NCBI RefSeq assembly: GCF_902806685.2
Contig: NC_048538.1
Coordinates: 5,766,001-5,830,000 of the forward strand
Source of the DNA: Maniola hyperantus
Taxonomy: Eukaryota; Arthropoda; Insecta; Lepidoptera; Nymphalidae
Direction: 5' to 3'
DNA length: 64,000 nucleotides
Shown here in pieces: positions 44,890-58,035 of this stretch. The translations under genes were made by a program, and so were the position numbers. The notes beneath the pieces are model-generated. The model was not told the DNA's origin, ran no database searches, and saw only the letters and a program-made list of their open reading frames with translations. Position 1 is the stretch's first letter. Every line of letters begins with the position of its first letter.

Positions 44890-45270
44890 ATCTAAATATA
44901 TAAAAGGAAAAGGTAACTGACTGGCTGAATGACTGACTGACTGACTGATCTATCAACGCACAGCTCAAACTACTGGACGGATCGGGCTGAAATAAGGCAT
45001 GCAGATAACTATTATGACGTAGGCATCCGCTAAGAAAGGATTTTTGAAAACCCCTAAGAGGGTGAAATAGCGATCAGCTAGCAGCATCGCGCGATCTTCA
45101 ATAGGACATTCAGTAGAACACAGTTTGTTTGAACGCACGGGACGCGCGATCATTTTCGTCGGACGCACGCATCATCGCACGAGCGATGACAATAGGACGG
45201 CGCCTCCGAAAAGTCAGAGGTGCAGGTGTCAGGTCAGAGATCTAATCTCCGACCTCCATCACGGCACGGT
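44890..45270. repeat. Dispersed repeat with (CTGA)n
   Basis: ATATATAAAAGGAAAAGGTA is followed by a TGACTGACTGACTGACTGAT run, CAACGCACAGCTCAAACTAC, AAAGGATTTTTGAAAACCCC and, further right, GCGCCTCCGAAAAGTCAGAG. A related element is at 57790-58035. Non-coding. Confidence 0.65.
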
Positions 45271-46129
45271 TTTAAATATATACTAGGAAAATAATAATAA
45301 TAATATGTATCAATTAACGATAACGAAGTCAAAATCAAAGACCTCAAACTTATTTTTTTTTTATAGGTACAAACAAGGTTCTCTAACAACTAAGTTTTAG
45401 CGAATTCCTGGTAGGGGTCTACTTAGTATTTTTAGTATAATTCTTTGCAGTGTGATAATAAAGTATAACTTGAGGAATCGGCTTCTAAACATTGAATTAT
45501 TATGTACTAATGCTTCTAAATATCTTACATATAACATACCTACCTAGTACCTAGTCAATAATTCCGTGAGAAGCTACGCAACACAATAACTGGATACCAT
45601 GTTGTATATTTAAACTAGCATTTCATGGGATTCACTTTATACCCGCGATGCTGAGTAAATACGACTACGTAGTCACAAGCGTATTAGTTTGTATCACACA
45701 TAAACATACTTGTACATGTTATACACACATACAGGTTGTAATTAGAACGCTAGCAAAAACTTAGCGTTATTGTTATACTACCTATAATACACAATCCAAT
45801 ACCAAAAACCACTTCCCTCATTTTGTAATTTTAGTGATTTAGTATTTTTCAACCCCGTAATGTATAGCGTGCAAAACACGGGTCATTGCCCCGCCTACGA
45901 CGTGGCATTTACTCCGAATGGCCTACTTACGCAACGTTCGTTGACCTCTAGCGTCAGTCAGAAGTTTTATTTGCAATATATCGTGAACTTTTACAAAATA
46001 TAGTTTTTTTTGGATTTTTTCAAGTTTTTTTTGGTGTTACCATATTAGTAATCATCAGAAGTTTATCACATGTCTTCATTTTTGCTAACGTTCTGGTTAT
46101 ACCCAGTATAGGTACATTACAATACCAAG

Positions 46130-46330
46130 GATCTAGTCATGATCATCATCACGATCAACCCATCGTTGGCCCAATACTGAGCACGGGTCTTCTGAATGAG
46201 AAGTGTTTAGGCCAAGTCTGCTACGCTGGCCCAGTGAAGATTGGCAGAATTCACACGCCTTTGAGACCATTATGGAGAACTCTCACGCACGGCATAGACA
46301 TTTAGAACAGTGAAACAACCTTAGGAAACA
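46130..46330. mobile_element. SINE family 2, partial
   Basis: CATGATCATCATCACGATCA, ACCCATCGTTGGCCC, GCACGGGTCTTCTGAATGAG and GTGAAGATTGGCAGAATTCA match the family at 60085-60325. Confidence 0.65.
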
Positions 46331-47199
46331 ACCCTCTCTAAACACGATGGACAACTTTACTTTAGATGCTTTTGATCACTATTGATAAAATTACACTACA
46401 GTTAACGAGTTTATAGTACGGTTTGCGTATCAAACAACCAGCAATAAATTTACTATTAAGTAACTATAAACCTGTGCGTAATTGCACGTTTTATAGGCTG
46501 CTGTACAAACAGTTGCGTTCGAAAACAACCCCTATGAAATCTGAAATAAGGGCTATGCGTGAGTTTGGTTATTTAAAAGTAAATATTATGCCACTGTATC
46601 GGTGCTCAGGAGCCAGATAGAGGCGTCCTATAAATAAGCACAAGCGTTGTTTTGCATTTATATGCGTAAAGTGTTGTTCCGTAGATTCGCTTGATATACG
46701 TATGTCACGTCATCACTTGGATCTCCCAAAACTAGGTAGATATATAAGCTTGGAGGAACATGAAGCCAGATGGTGCATATCGCAAAGAACCGGAGAATGG
46801 CGCGACATCGTTCACAAAAGGATCTCTGGTGGAAGGGATCATGAGCATCAACAAAGGGGAACACGACGCAAAAAAGAGGCTTGCGCTTGATTGCAATCAT
46901 GTAGGTACAATGTGATAATGCAGCCTAAGGTGGAGCATGTCGGTCTAGAAGGTGTGTATTATATTCGCACTTATTTTCTATAATCCTCCCATACTTCTTC
47001 CATAATCTGACACGTCTCTGGTGGTACACAAATTACGATTGACATGCTACCATTTCAGCCATTTTTATAGCCTGTTAACCTAGCCTATAATGTTAATAAG
47101 TATAGACAATATATACAAAATACAATTTCTCTCTTGCAGTAATGCTTTGTCTATGAAAAAATCGCGAGAGACATGTCTCGCACTCCCTTGTTTGTTAAA

Positions 47200-47335
47200 T
47201 TCAGATACAAGTTAGTCATTGACTGCAATCTCATCTGATGGTAAGTGATGATGCAGTCTACCTAAGACTCTGTCAGACCTAATTATGTTCGGGATGCTTC
47301 TGGAAAATTTTGTCGACTAACCAGCGACTAAAATT
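47200..47335 (-). mobile_element. SINE family 1, 3' part
   Basis: AGATACAAGTTAGTCATTGA, CTGCAATCTCATCTGATGGT and AAGTGATGATGCAGTCTACC are the reverse complement of the SINE tail at 18285-18603. Truncated copy. Confidence 0.65.
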
Positions 47336-47769
47336 AGCATCACAAGCCCGAGACATCGTTAACATAGAAAACAAGAATAATTGCCCATTCTGAACGTAGA
47401 ATTCTCCCACTTTCGCTTTCCATAAGCTATTTATGTTATGTCTAGAGCGGTCTCAGACCAATCATTTGGAGACGTCATCATTATTGTTCCACGTTCATGC
47501 GTAGATAATTTTTTTCAGTTTGGCCGTCGGCCAGTTGATTTGGCGGTCTTTGTCAATGTTGGATTTATTAATACACCGCATTGTGGCTCTTCTGGCTCGA
47601 ATTATCGGCTGTCCTTTTGGCGAATTTTGCTAGTGACGGTAATGATGACCTACAGTGACACAATAAATCGAATAAGTAGCCGAAAAGCCACAAAGCAAAA
47701 TAAGAAGTAAAATGAGTTTTGAATTTTAATCGGTGTTGTACTAGTGTCTCAGAAATAAACTGATAAAGC

Positions 47770-47960
47770 TTTTTAAGGTGCCGTACCACCGGGACCCCGT
47801 TACTAAGCCTATACTGTCTGTCCGTCTGTTAGTGGGCTGCATCTCATGAACCGTAATAAATAGAGAGTTGAAAATTAAAAATAATTAAAAATTGTTATTT
47901 CTTGTATGACGGTACGGAACCCTTCGTGTGCGAGCCGGGCTCGCACTTGATCGATTTTTT
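47770..47960. repeat. Short relative of the GGGTTCCGTA family
   Basis: It starts AAGGTGCCGTACCACCGGGA and ends GACGGTACGGAACCCTTCGT, GTGCGAGCCGGGCTCGCACT. It shares the terminal motif and the GTGCGAG...CTCGCAC hairpin with the longer copies, but the interior is mostly lost. Confidence 0.65.
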
Positions 47961-48339
47961 AATGTTATTCTGAAAGATTTGTAGAATATCATGTTATAGT
48001 CATTGTTATGTTTAAAAAATATTTTTACGGTTTGATTTTCGCTTGCGATAAATAAATTGACAAAGTCGTTACGTACCTACTTATATTAATTTTTCAGCAC
48101 ATCTCTATTATTTGTGTGTTTACAAGGTTTTTCGAAAGATTTTACGATTAGATAACATAATTTTGATAAAGCGAAGCGATCTTCCGTTTTGCGACGATTT
48201 GGTGATAGGTATCCAGGTTATGTTATCCTATCAGGATCCGGACAGGACAGGACAGTGCACCTATATCCTGTACGAGTAGGTACCTCACAAATCACAGGTT
48301 AAGTGCGGTAGGTGCGCTTCATATAAGATAATAATAATA

Positions 48340-49045
48340 TATTAATCATGGAATACTGCTTATGCCCAAAACTTCGTCCGTATGGACTACCAATTTCAAA
48401 CCCATATTTTACTGTCTACGTCATAATAGCTATCTTCATTCTGCATACCCCGTTTAATAGTTTGAACTGTGCCATGATAGATCAGTCAGTCGGTCAGTCA
48501 GTCAGTCACCTTTTCCTTTATATTTAGACTAGCTTATGCCCACTACGCGTCTGCCAATCCGCATTAGGCTAGCGTGGCAGACTATGGCCTAAAAACTTCT
48601 CACTCTGAGAGGAGACCCGGCTCAGTAGTGGGCCGGTGATGGGTTGATCATGAAGATGCCCACGATTTCGTCCACGTTCCTAGATTACACAAACTTCAAA
48701 CCCCTATGTTACTCCCTTGGGGGTTGAATACGAGGGATGTCTACGTCACAATCTATCTGTGTGCGTTTCAACTGTCCATAGTAGTTTGAGCTGTGCGTTG
48801 ATAGATCAGTCAGAGTCAGTCGTTTAGCTTTTCCTTTTATATAATTATACTAGATGATGCCCGCGACTTCGTCCGCGTGGACTTAGGTTTTTTGAAATCC
48901 CATGGGAACTCTTCAATTTTCCGGGATAAAAATTATAAGTTCACTCTGTACCAAATTTCATCAAAATCGGTTGAACGGTTGGGCCGTGAAAAGCTAGCAG
49001 ACAGACAGACAGACAGGCACACTTTTGCTTTTATAATATTAGTAT
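48340..49045. repeat. Cluster of three dispersed repeat copies
   Basis: Copies at about 48340-48525 (CTTCGTCCGTATGGACTACC), 48650-48840 (CCCACGATTTCGTCCACGTT) and 48846-49045 (AGATGATGCCCGCGACTTCG to TTATAATATTAGTATGGATA) follow each other, with a SINE family 2 fragment at 48540-48650 (GTCTGCCAATCCGCATTAGG). The same target region has been hit repeatedly. Non-coding. Confidence 0.75.
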
Positions 49046-50219
49046 GGATATGGATCGATGAAGCAATATTAGTAAGGATAGATGAAGCAATATATATTGT
49101 TTTATCTAGTCAGATAAGCATCATAATATTTTTTATTACGAAAAGATCAGTCTGTTTCCTGTAAAATGTAGCTTTTCGTTTCTTACCAGACATTAGCATC
49201 GTATAACTCACAGGAGTTTAAAATCGGGTCAATCGAAATAGGTAAGTAATTGTTTGATGTCGTCTGGTATTTGAAAAATGTAATTATTTGTGTGTTGGGC
49301 GCGAAGAGCCGAAATAAACCGCGTGTGACTGTCTGTGCCAGAATCCCGGCGCGGACGCGTCACTAGCGTCTCGCTGATTGCATCTTCTACCTACTACTTA
49401 TACTGTGTATTAGTAAACGTACGTTATTAAAAAAATATTTGATTGCAATTCCACCAGGTAAATGGCAGTGCAGCCTATGTCACCCCTGTGGTGAGGGCAA
49501 AATTGCTTATGGTGCGTATACCGAAATGAATAAGTAAATAGAGATAGTGACAGCGGATTCAGCTGTCGAGTTACAAGAACGTCTTTCAGCGGGACTTTTG
49601 CACTACAGAAGGATTGATCACTGAACTGGACTCTAATGTTATTGGCAATATTCAAACATTAACACAAATACGTGGATTAAAAAGGAGAAAAACCACTCTA
49701 GGTGTTCCTACTCCGCAACGCAATTTGAAACCGTGTGTTTAGAAAAAGTTAACATAATATTAGAGCATGCATTACATTTGAGTTCCAAATACCAAGGTAG
49801 TGAAAGTCGACAACACGTGCACTGGCATTGGCAGGCTATGAAAGACACGACCGGCAAGGAAACGGAAAACTACCTCATAATTAGTCAGATCTATCATCCA
49901 GCGTAAAATCTCGCTACTAGACCACAACAACATTATTGGCACTGAGTTTTATGGACTGTATTGGTGAGCATAAGTTTCAGAAATGTTTATTTAGAAAAGA
50001 TGAAGTGGCCACATACCTACCTAAGATAAAAAAGAATAGTAGGTTTCAACTTATTTATACTTACAGCGATTTAATGGCTTACCACAATTAATAAGCTAAT
50101 AAGTAGGTATGCTGTGACATACGGGTCTTCGTGTGCCAATTTTGAGCTAGGTTTTAATAGAATAGGAAGTTATTATGCGTAGGACGTAGGTATTCTATTA
50201 ATAAATTCATAGTTATGTG

Positions 50220-50447
50220 GGTAAGAGTTAATCAGTACCCTTATTATAAATGCGAAAGTGTGTTTGTTTGTTGGTTTGTCCTTCATCACGTCGCAACGGT
50301 ACAACGGATTGACGTGATTTTTTGCATGGGTATAGATAAAGACCTGGAGAGTGATATAGGCTACTTTTCCCGGAAAATCAAAGAGTTCCCACGGGATTTT
50401 TAAAAACCTTATTCCACGCGGACGAAGTCGCGGGTATCAGCTAGTTT
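50220..50447. repeat. Dispersed repeat, well-preserved inverted copy
   Basis: It runs from TACCCTTATTATAAATGCGA, through ATTGACGTGATTTTTTGCAT and AGAGTTCCCACGGGATTTTT, to GCGGACGAAGTCGCGGGTAT and CAGCTAGTTT. It closely matches 2155-2370. Confidence 0.8.
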
Positions 50448-51693
50448 CTTATAAAAATCATGTTCTACCTACTGTTCTGAAATAAATAACAGAAAATGTT
50501 GGTTTACTACAGATGCGCAGACCAACATTTATTATAAATGAACCAAAAGCTTAATTTGCTATAATCCGCTAAAACAGATCAAATCTCTATAGTGCAGCAT
50601 GCGACATGCACCACCGGCCCTCCCACTGCTAAACATGCAGGAAAAACAAGCCACCAAGCAAGCAATACTCACCACCACAACGCAGCACCACACAATTCCC
50701 AAAACACACTCGACGCACGTTTCGCCCCGAGACCGGAGCATCCTCAGGAGATGCAGACCTTACAATCCACAATTTCATTATGAATCATGGATTTCCGCAG
50801 AGTAACGCCTGCTTCTATACAAAACATTTACTCTAACAAGGAACTTATAAACGAATCATAAAATTTAAGTAAGGCCCTCATAGGTAATTGTGTAGTAACC
50901 TTGTGAGCCCTCATGCTTTTCTTTGCCATACCTACTGCTAATTACTGTATTGCGGTATTACACTTGATAGTTCATGCAAACCAGTGTAAGTATCACCTCG
51001 CGTGCATGTGTGGAGGTGAAGTAGGCAAGTCTAAATAAATTAATCAGTTAATCTTTTGCATTTGTGCATTTTTTTGTTATCACATTTATTTATTTGGTAT
51101 ATTTGGCATATACCTATAGTATGGGACCACGCGAGTCGTTGAGAACTAAAATTATGACGGTGCATTATCAATAAGGGTCTTGAAAAAAAATTCAGAACGC
51201 ACATTCAAGCGCATAAAATCCGCCATTTTGATTTTTAAGAATTTTAGCTTCGTAATGTCATTTGCGCCATTAAGACAAATCTAATGACGGGTCATTTATC
51301 AAAATCGGTTGAGTCGTTGCGAACAAACGGACATAGGAACGGCCAAACATACATGCAGATCAAACACATAACCCTCCTTTGGGCTTCGCCGCAGTCGGGT
51401 AAAAAGAAGAGAATGTTATTGTCGAGGTCGATTAGTTCAGTAAAACTATATCTAAAAAGGCGCTGCACGGGGAAATCTAAAAATATGGTGCAGATTATCT
51501 GAAGCATTGGGGTTAAAATAATAATTTAAAGAGGTGAAATGCAGTACTGATTCCAAGTAAGGGCGATCCAATGTTATAGGATAAGATAAGGATATGATAT
51601 TATTACATACAGAGGCTCCTCAGGTTCGATGAAGCCTTCTAAATAAAGTAGGTAAGCGTGCGGTAAGAGCATTACGAAGGAGCGACCCGATCT

Positions 51694-51862
51694 GCCCCCC
51701 AATTGTGTAAGAATAACCATTTCATGGCTATCGCAATCGTCCAGAAATTCTGCCATTTGATTGGTTGATTCGCTGTTTACATTTTTTCACTGCCAATCAA
51801 AGGGCAGAATTCTTGACGATTGCGATAGCCATGAAATGGTTATTCTTACACAATTGGGGGGC
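51694..51862. mobile_element. Foldback element, GCCCCCCAATT family, copy 2
   Basis: The left arm GCCCCCCAATTGTGTAAGAA, continuing TAACCATTTCATGGCTATCG, is mirrored exactly by CGATAGCCATGAAATGGTTA and TTCTTACACAATTGGGGGGC. About 70 bp of each arm pair nearly perfectly around a loop near 51775. Such long, well-matched arms indicate a young copy. Confidence 0.9.
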
Positions 51863-52249
51863 TGGCCTGCGTGGCCCTATGTTGAAGGGTCGTCGTGGTC
51901 GTTACACGATCAAAGGCGTCGGTACTACCGTGTCTTTCTTTATAACTGTGTTTATAGTAAACAAACAATTCGTTTTAACAACGAATAAAAGCGGTGCTCA
52001 GGTCATGTTTCCGTGGTAACAAAAAAAAAAAATTGCTGGGTTACCGCTATCAATAATAACAGACATTAAGAATCACGAATGTGACGGATAGACCTTGGGG
52101 CACGCAGAGTACGGCATCACGGTTTGATCATCTCACGCATGGTACGATTTAATTTGCAAATGGTTGGATTTGTATTGAAGTTTTAATGTTGTGTTGGTAG
52201 ATAAGGGTTTGGAGCTTGGACTCTACATGACTGTTATGCTTGCTGCTAT

Positions 52250-52437
52250 TTATTTTTTATTTTTTATAAAGAATATTAGCCATGTTAAATGACAAATATT
52301 CCCCTTTCCTCTCCAATTAAGCGTCAGGCTTGTGCTAGGAGCAGGTACGACAATAGTGCAACGGGCGGGGTTTGAACCGTCGACCTTTCGGTTTTCAGTC
52401 CACTCCTATACCGGTTGAGCTATTGAGGCTCTATGCA
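52250..52437 (-). mobile_element. SINE family 3 with tRNA-like head
   Basis: On the minus strand the head reads CTCAATAGCTCAACCGGTAT, AGGAGTGGACTG, then the B-box-like GGTTCAAACCCCGC. The tail is CATGGCTAATATTCTTTATA and a long A/T-rich run. The same family is split by an insertion at 61863-62295. Confidence 0.75.
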
Positions 52438-52532
52438 ATTCTCCTCAAGCTCTTTCCTCATTTTATAATGAATTTAAAACATGAGCAGCTATCTCTATGA
52501 TGAGCAGAGTGAATGTGACATAAGTCAGAGAT

Positions 52533-52714
52533 CAGCGGGGTGATTGTCTAAAACCTGCATCAATCATTATTACAATCTCAATTGTTCTGATTGGCTGAAT
52601 TTGTGCGATTCTTGTTGCAACAATGAGCAACAATGCATTGTGGCTAATAGTGAGCGAGCATTAACCAATCAGAGATGATTGCGATCGTGACATTGTAGCT
52701 GTCATTCCCCCGCT
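52533..52714. mobile_element. Foldback element, AGCGGGGTGA family
   Basis: The left end AGCGGGGTGATTGTC and right end GTCATTCCCCCGCT form an imperfect inverted repeat. The inner motifs TTCTGATTGGCTGAA and TAACCAATCAGAGATG also oppose each other. It seems distantly related to 51694-51862 and 28896-29094. Confidence 0.65.
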
Positions 52715-53537
52715 ATCGCGCAGCTGGATGTAACAAAGTCAAAGTCAAGTAATTTATTCAAAATAGGTAACATTTATAGTGGTCATATTAATTAATTACC
52801 TACCTAAGTAAACTTAAAACTAAAGGCTACGAGGGTTCCAAATGCGCCCAGGTCTTAACCCAGCTCAGGCGATAACCTTTTAATAATTCCCTTCGACTCT
52901 GGGAATTTCTGCTGATCATTTGGCACTAAAAGCAAAACAGAAGAAGAACAGTATGCACCTACCATAATTTTCACTAATTTTTATTTTATTACTGTATAAC
53001 AAACTCTACTATGTGTCCCATATAATGTCGATTTGTATTAAAAATACATAAGGGAATCAAATCAATAATCCAATCTCATATCAGTTGCACAGGGAGGTAC
53101 CCTACAGGCTGTAGCTAGAATTGTAAAGTTCAATCTGTCAGTGATGCCTGACTGTTTACATTGCAGACAGGGGCTCTGTCAGTTCGAAGTAATACCGAAA
53201 GGTCCCAGGAAAGTACACTCGTCGAGAATAAACTCACAAGGAATGATTTTAGATAAACTTTGGCAGTTTATCTTTATCACAATCCCTAATATTATTTTCG
53301 TCAATAAGTCTTCAAAAAATTGGCAATTGATTATAATATATTGGAAGTAAAGTTTGTTGATAAATATAGGAAAACTTTTATTGTTTAGTGCTGCACCTAA
53401 ATCAATGAAGACGAAGTCGTGGGCATCATCTATGTCTGTGTGAGGATAACATAAAAAGGTTAATTTCTCCATCTCTCTCCAACCTGTAAATATGTCATTC
53501 AGTCCAATGGCTTTTGCATCCCGCAAGTCGATTCCGA

Positions 53538-53606
53538 ATAACCTGTATCAATCAATACCTATTACAATCGCAATCGTTGTGATTGTAATACTGATTGATG
53601 CAGGTT
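53538..53606. repeat. Small hairpin related to 52533-52714
   Basis: ACCTGTATCAATCAATACCT, ATTACAATCGCAATC opposes GATTGTAATACTGATTGATG, CAGGT. The arm sequence CCTGCATCAATCA also occurs near 52555, so it is probably a fragment of the same family. Confidence 0.6.
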
Positions 53607-54070
53607 TTACGAAATCGCCCTACTGGTTAACTTTATCTATCCAGCGCTACTTTCGCCTACCGGCAGATGTCCGTACCCCAGGCTGAGACGTCAAAAACAT
53701 CAAGATAAAAAGGTACAAATATAATTATTTGTAATAAATTATTGTACTGACTGTACTTTCTACCGTAACCTTTTAAGTCGTGTGATATTTCTTGCTTGGT
53801 TTCAATTTTAGCTATTTTTATCGGCAGCCGATGTTGTCTTTACTCACAATATAATATTTCGTATAAGTAATACAAAAGAGCCTGTCATATTTATTTAAAA
53901 AAGTCAGTAAAACATATTTAAGATACTCATCGTCTGCAGCGATTCAGTAGCTCTAAGTAGTATGAGATTTTAAATCTCGGCAACGCGTAAAATTGATACG
54001 AAATTCCTTGATTTGGAGTTGCAACTCCTAAATGATCCTGAATGGCCGTGTCTTAAATCATGAGTCATGA

Positions 54071-54539
54071 ATTGTAGAAAACAGGTAAGTACATACCACG
54101 ATTAATTTGGTGATTTTTATCTGCCGATATTTCAACTAGTTGCATGAGTCACGACGGGTCTGCAGTGCTGCGAGAGGTGAAGTTCGAGCTGTTATGTGCA
54201 GTGCCAATCTACCCTCTTTCTTGTTCCATTCGCTGGAACTTCACGAGCTGTCCTGCAAAATACACTCACAACGTCACTATTAATTTTGGATGTCGTACGA
54301 TGCTTTTCTGGTTTGTATAATTCTACCACTGGGTACCACGTACTTGCCAGCTTGAAGCTTGAAATTCTGGTGTTTGCGAATTTCAATTAGCGCTTCGCGC
54401 ACTAGCTTGCATATATTATGTATAGTGGCCCGGGCGGTCTGTGGATAGAACTCGGGGGTTGTGTAGTTTAATCCAGTGTTTGGTGGTGGATAAAAATCGC
54501 CAAATTAATCGTGGTATGTACCTACCCGTTTTCTACAAT
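54071..54539. mobile_element. Element with 50-bp terminal inverted repeats
   Basis: The left arm 54071-54120 (ATTGTAGAAAACAGGTAAGT, ACATACCACGATTAATTTGG) and right arm 54490-54539 are reverse complements with three mismatches in 50. They enclose 369 bp of non-repetitive-looking sequence with short frames only. A non-autonomous DNA transposon is the simplest reading. No clear target duplication was identified. Confidence 0.75.
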
Positions 54540-54984
54540 ACAATATGTTGTAAACCACGAAATAAGCTTAAAATTATGAATCATGAAGTTTAGTTCCGCG
54601 TCCTTGGCGATTAACTGATTACAGCTCCTAACAATCGCGTGTCACCTCGCGAAATTTCTCAATCGTTACAACTTCCTAATGAATTTAATAACGAAAATGT
54701 CACGAATAAACTTTTAAATATTGACCTTAGTACAGTAACAAAGTAAGTTAATGGTAATACGAGATCTGCTGCATTGATTAAGTACAATTAATATTGTAGG
54801 TTTGGTACTTAGGTACATATAAGTAGTAAAAATACGTGTAAATAATAGGAATAAATAAAGAACAACAAGATGTTGCAAGCCAAATTGCATTGAGTCAAAA
54901 CGTGTCGGAGTGAAACGTGCGTAGAAAGTGACTTGGAGGATCTATTTGTGATGGTCTACTATAACATTATATTGCATCAGAGTT

Positions 54985-55165
54985 CCTTATAATGTTCTCA
55001 AAGGTGTGTGAAGTACCGTGGAGCTAGAAATGAACTTAGTTTATATTACCATTCATTTATTCTGTGAGTCTGCAATCCACACTTGGCCAGCATGATGGAC
55101 TTTGGGCACTATGGCACTCACTTTGAGAGGAGACCCGTACTTAGCAGTTAGCCGGTATTTTGATA
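54985..55165. mobile_element. SINE family 2, degraded
   Basis: TTATAATGTTCTCAAAGGTG, TGTGAAGT, GCAATCCACACTTGGCCAGC and CACTTTGAGAGGAGACCCGT are modules of family 2, rearranged or eroded. Confidence 0.5.
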
Positions 55166-55894
55166 AGAAGTGTAATAATAATCAGACCGTTTCGTTTGCC
55201 AGCTCATTATTATGATTAAAATAATAATACCTAGGTAGATTTAATAAATTGACTCTAAATGGTATATTTCAAACAATAAGTATAATTGCGGTTTAGTTAT
55301 TTTCGTATTAGTTTAGGCCTGAGAAAATTATTCATTGTTGATTTCAAACGGAAAAATAACCTTTTTGTAATTAGAACTATTATTATTATTATTTATTATT
55401 ATTTATTTTCATGACTTTGTTTAACAGTGCCATCTAGTTAGAGGTAACACAAACCCTTCGACAAATGAGTGCGCTGAACATTGCTGAAAATCCCCGTCGT
55501 GAAACTAAATATAAAAAGTTAGCAAGGCCTAACCTTTTCAAATGTATGTCAAAGAGTATATAATCACTACTGATGTATGTAGAGGGCGCTACTGACATGA
55601 AACTGTAGGTAAATAATATGGAAAGGCAAAGTTAAACAAAGGGAGCAACAAGTATTTCACGGTGACCTCGTTTGGAAACTTTGGGTACAGGTAGATACAA
55701 TAGTATAGTAGATACTTGTATACAGAGATCCTTTCCAAGTGATTGCGAGCTCAAGTGAGGATTGCAGACACCTCTCAGTTTTCCAAAACTGTGAAGGACT
55801 TATTATTCCTAACAATTCGTGTCAAATTCTCATCTTATGCTCAAAGTAAAATAAAGAAACAATTATTATTTTGTATCCAGATATTATTTTTTCT

Positions 55895-56115
55895 CTTCTA
55901 GATAATGCCCGCGACTTTATCTGCGTGGACATTGATAGGTATTTTAAAAATCCCGAGGAAACTATTTGGGAATTTTCCGCCATAAAAAGCAGATATGTGG
56001 TGCAAGCTGCTAAGTATCTCTATTCCAATTATTTTATCAGTCAAATCGGTTTAGTTATTGTGACTAAAGAAAAATCAAAGCCCAAATATCCAATTTTTCA
56101 CCTTTTTAGGGTTCC
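55895..56115. repeat. Dispersed repeat, degraded copy
   Basis: CTAGATAATGCCCGCGACTT, TATCTGCGTGGACATTG and AAATCCCGAGGAAACTATTT identify the family. The 83-residue frame across it is a by-product of the repeat. Confidence 0.65.
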
Positions 56116-56514
56116 ATATTAATATTAAGTACCTATTATAGGATTTGTTTTGGATTTATTTCATCATATTACTTACTATTTTTTACGATTCTCATTAGGC
56201 ATTTGACGTCATTTTATCAGTGGTCTTTATTCAGTGATCGGTAAAACGAGTGTTTACATAAACCCTCAAGTAGGCGATACTGACGTGTCCTGAATTATAT
56301 GCCATTAGCAAGCGATCACAATCGACACACTTTTTAGCTGTCTAAATAAAAAACCTACATACATACTCGCATATAATATTACCTCGTTCGGTCAAATAAA
56401 ATCCTCTCAGATATTTTTATTTTAGGCTAAATTAAGTAAAAGGTACTTTTACAGAACCTGGAAAAAGATTATAAATATATTTAAATTAAAAAAATAAATA
56501 AAAAAAACTGACTG

Positions 56515-56690
56515 GACTTGCGTGATTAGTCAAAGTAAGCCCGACTAGTTTCGAACCCATCCGGGATCCTTTTTCAAAGGGCCTCTGCTCGCGACGTAGC
56601 GCTAATGAGACTACCTACTCAGTGCGCGGGATTTTGATGCACAGGTATCACTCACGATCTGTTTAAATGCAAAAACCGGTTTTAGTTATA
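56515..56690. repeat. Relative of the large foldback at 63149
   Basis: AGCCCGACTAGTTTCGAACC, CATCCGGGATCCTTTTTCAA and ATCACTCACGATCTGTTTAA match the arm and flank seen at 63149-63420. Only one arm is present. Confidence 0.65.
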
Positions 56691-57789
56691 TTTATAATGG
56701 ATATCACTCACATTAATTAAAATGTCAAAGGATTGTTTAGAATCTGTAGCATATTTTAGGGTGTTTGTAACATATTTTAAAATAAGCGACCATATTAACA
56801 TTGCAACTATAAAACTTTGATCAAAGAATTTGTTTCATTAATGATATTTGAGGACAACGCTGAAAAGAAAATTACCTAAATAATCTTACATCAAAAGTGG
56901 ATAAAAAATATAGAAACAATTGTTATTGTACTTACTGACTTAATTTCAGAGATTGTGTGCATAGATTTAGGTTTTTTAAAATCCTGTAGGGATTTTCTCA
57001 AAATGTTTTCTAGTAAGGTATTTTATTTATTAATTTTCTATTAAGTACTTTTCTAGTTAGCTTTCCTTTTATATTGCCTCTTGATTAATTTTTTTGTAAG
57101 TAGTCAGCAGTAATTAAGACTGCGAATTGTACTTAGCTCATAAATAAACTGAAAGATAGTCTGAAAAAGTTTTGCAAAAAACTCAGTTTCAAAAGAATTT
57201 TAAACGACCCTGGAGAAATAAGTAAAATCTCATTTAAATGTCTCTTAGTCTCGGCCCTAAAGTTAAGCAGACTTTCTTATTTCAATAAATCACAGTAACG
57301 TCTACCTCGAAAGATTTCAAAAGTTTTATATACGCATAATACTTTCAGCGAAACTGAAGAGAAAGTAAAATGGTCTTGCCACGTCTATTTGCAGCACCTG
57401 TCCTTTCAATATCTTGTCTTTATTTTATATCCTTGGACTATGAATTTTTAAATTTGATTTTGAAACACGCTCAAAGGTGTCAACAAAAGGTGCGTAAGCC
57501 CCGCATGCTTAAACACTCTTTTGTTTACAAATTAAGCAAACTTCTTCTTCTTCGACTAATAGGCTACTTGACTCATATCTAATTTCGTCCAATAAATGAT
57601 TATTTATTATAGTATTTTGCTTAAGACAACGAAATATATCAATAACAATTATTAAAAACGCAGGATGGATATATAAATCCAATTTTAAAAAATACAGTTT
57701 TTATTTTTATTTGAAACGCAGAAAACGCTGTCAGCCATGATGTGACGTCATTAAATATGTAAACAAAGAAATGTCATCCCTATGTCACG

Positions 57790-58035
57790 CGTGGACTAAC
57801 GTAGTATCCATATATATAAAATTTAAAGTCCTGACTAACTTATATATCAACGCACAGCCTAAACATCTAACAGCTGGTCCTAGATACATGAAATTTGGTG
57901 GGTGTGTTCTTTGTAAGTAAAGAGAAGGTATCCACTAGGAAAGGATTTTTTGAAATTCCACCCCTGAGTGGGTTAAATGGGAGTTTGAAATTTATGAAGT
58001 CCACGCGGGCGAAGTCACGAGCATAAGCTAGTTTT
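57790..58035. repeat. Dispersed repeat, inverted copy
   Basis: It begins TCCATATATATAAAATTTAA, has TATATCAACGCACAGCCTAA and GAAAGGATTTTTTGAAATTC, and ends GTCCACGCGGGCGAAGTCAC, GAGCATAAGCTAGTT. It links the CAACGCACAG body with the GCGACTTCG end in one element. Confidence 0.7.

Noticed and set aside
46658..46900. Opposing frames of about 60-80 residues
   Set aside because: The plus frame has a faint LINE-tail look (EARWCISQRTGEWRDIVH) but no conserved block long enough to assign.
52361..52435. Possible tRNA gene on the minus strand
   Set aside because: It has A- and B-box-like parts but continues into the body of a SINE and cannot be folded by eye into a proper cloverleaf. It is annotated as a SINE head.
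53141..53526. Minus-strand 115-residue frame with DDAHDFVFIDLG
   Set aside because: The segment is the translated end of the GCGACTTCGTCCGCG dispersed repeat (here CACGACTTCGTCTTCATTGA on the minus strand), with unrelated AT-rich sequence on the other side. No domain is visible.
55871..56122. Plus-strand 83-residue frame
   Set aside because: It covers a degraded dispersed repeat (GCCCGCGACTT, CCCGAGGAAACTATT) and carries no protein motif.
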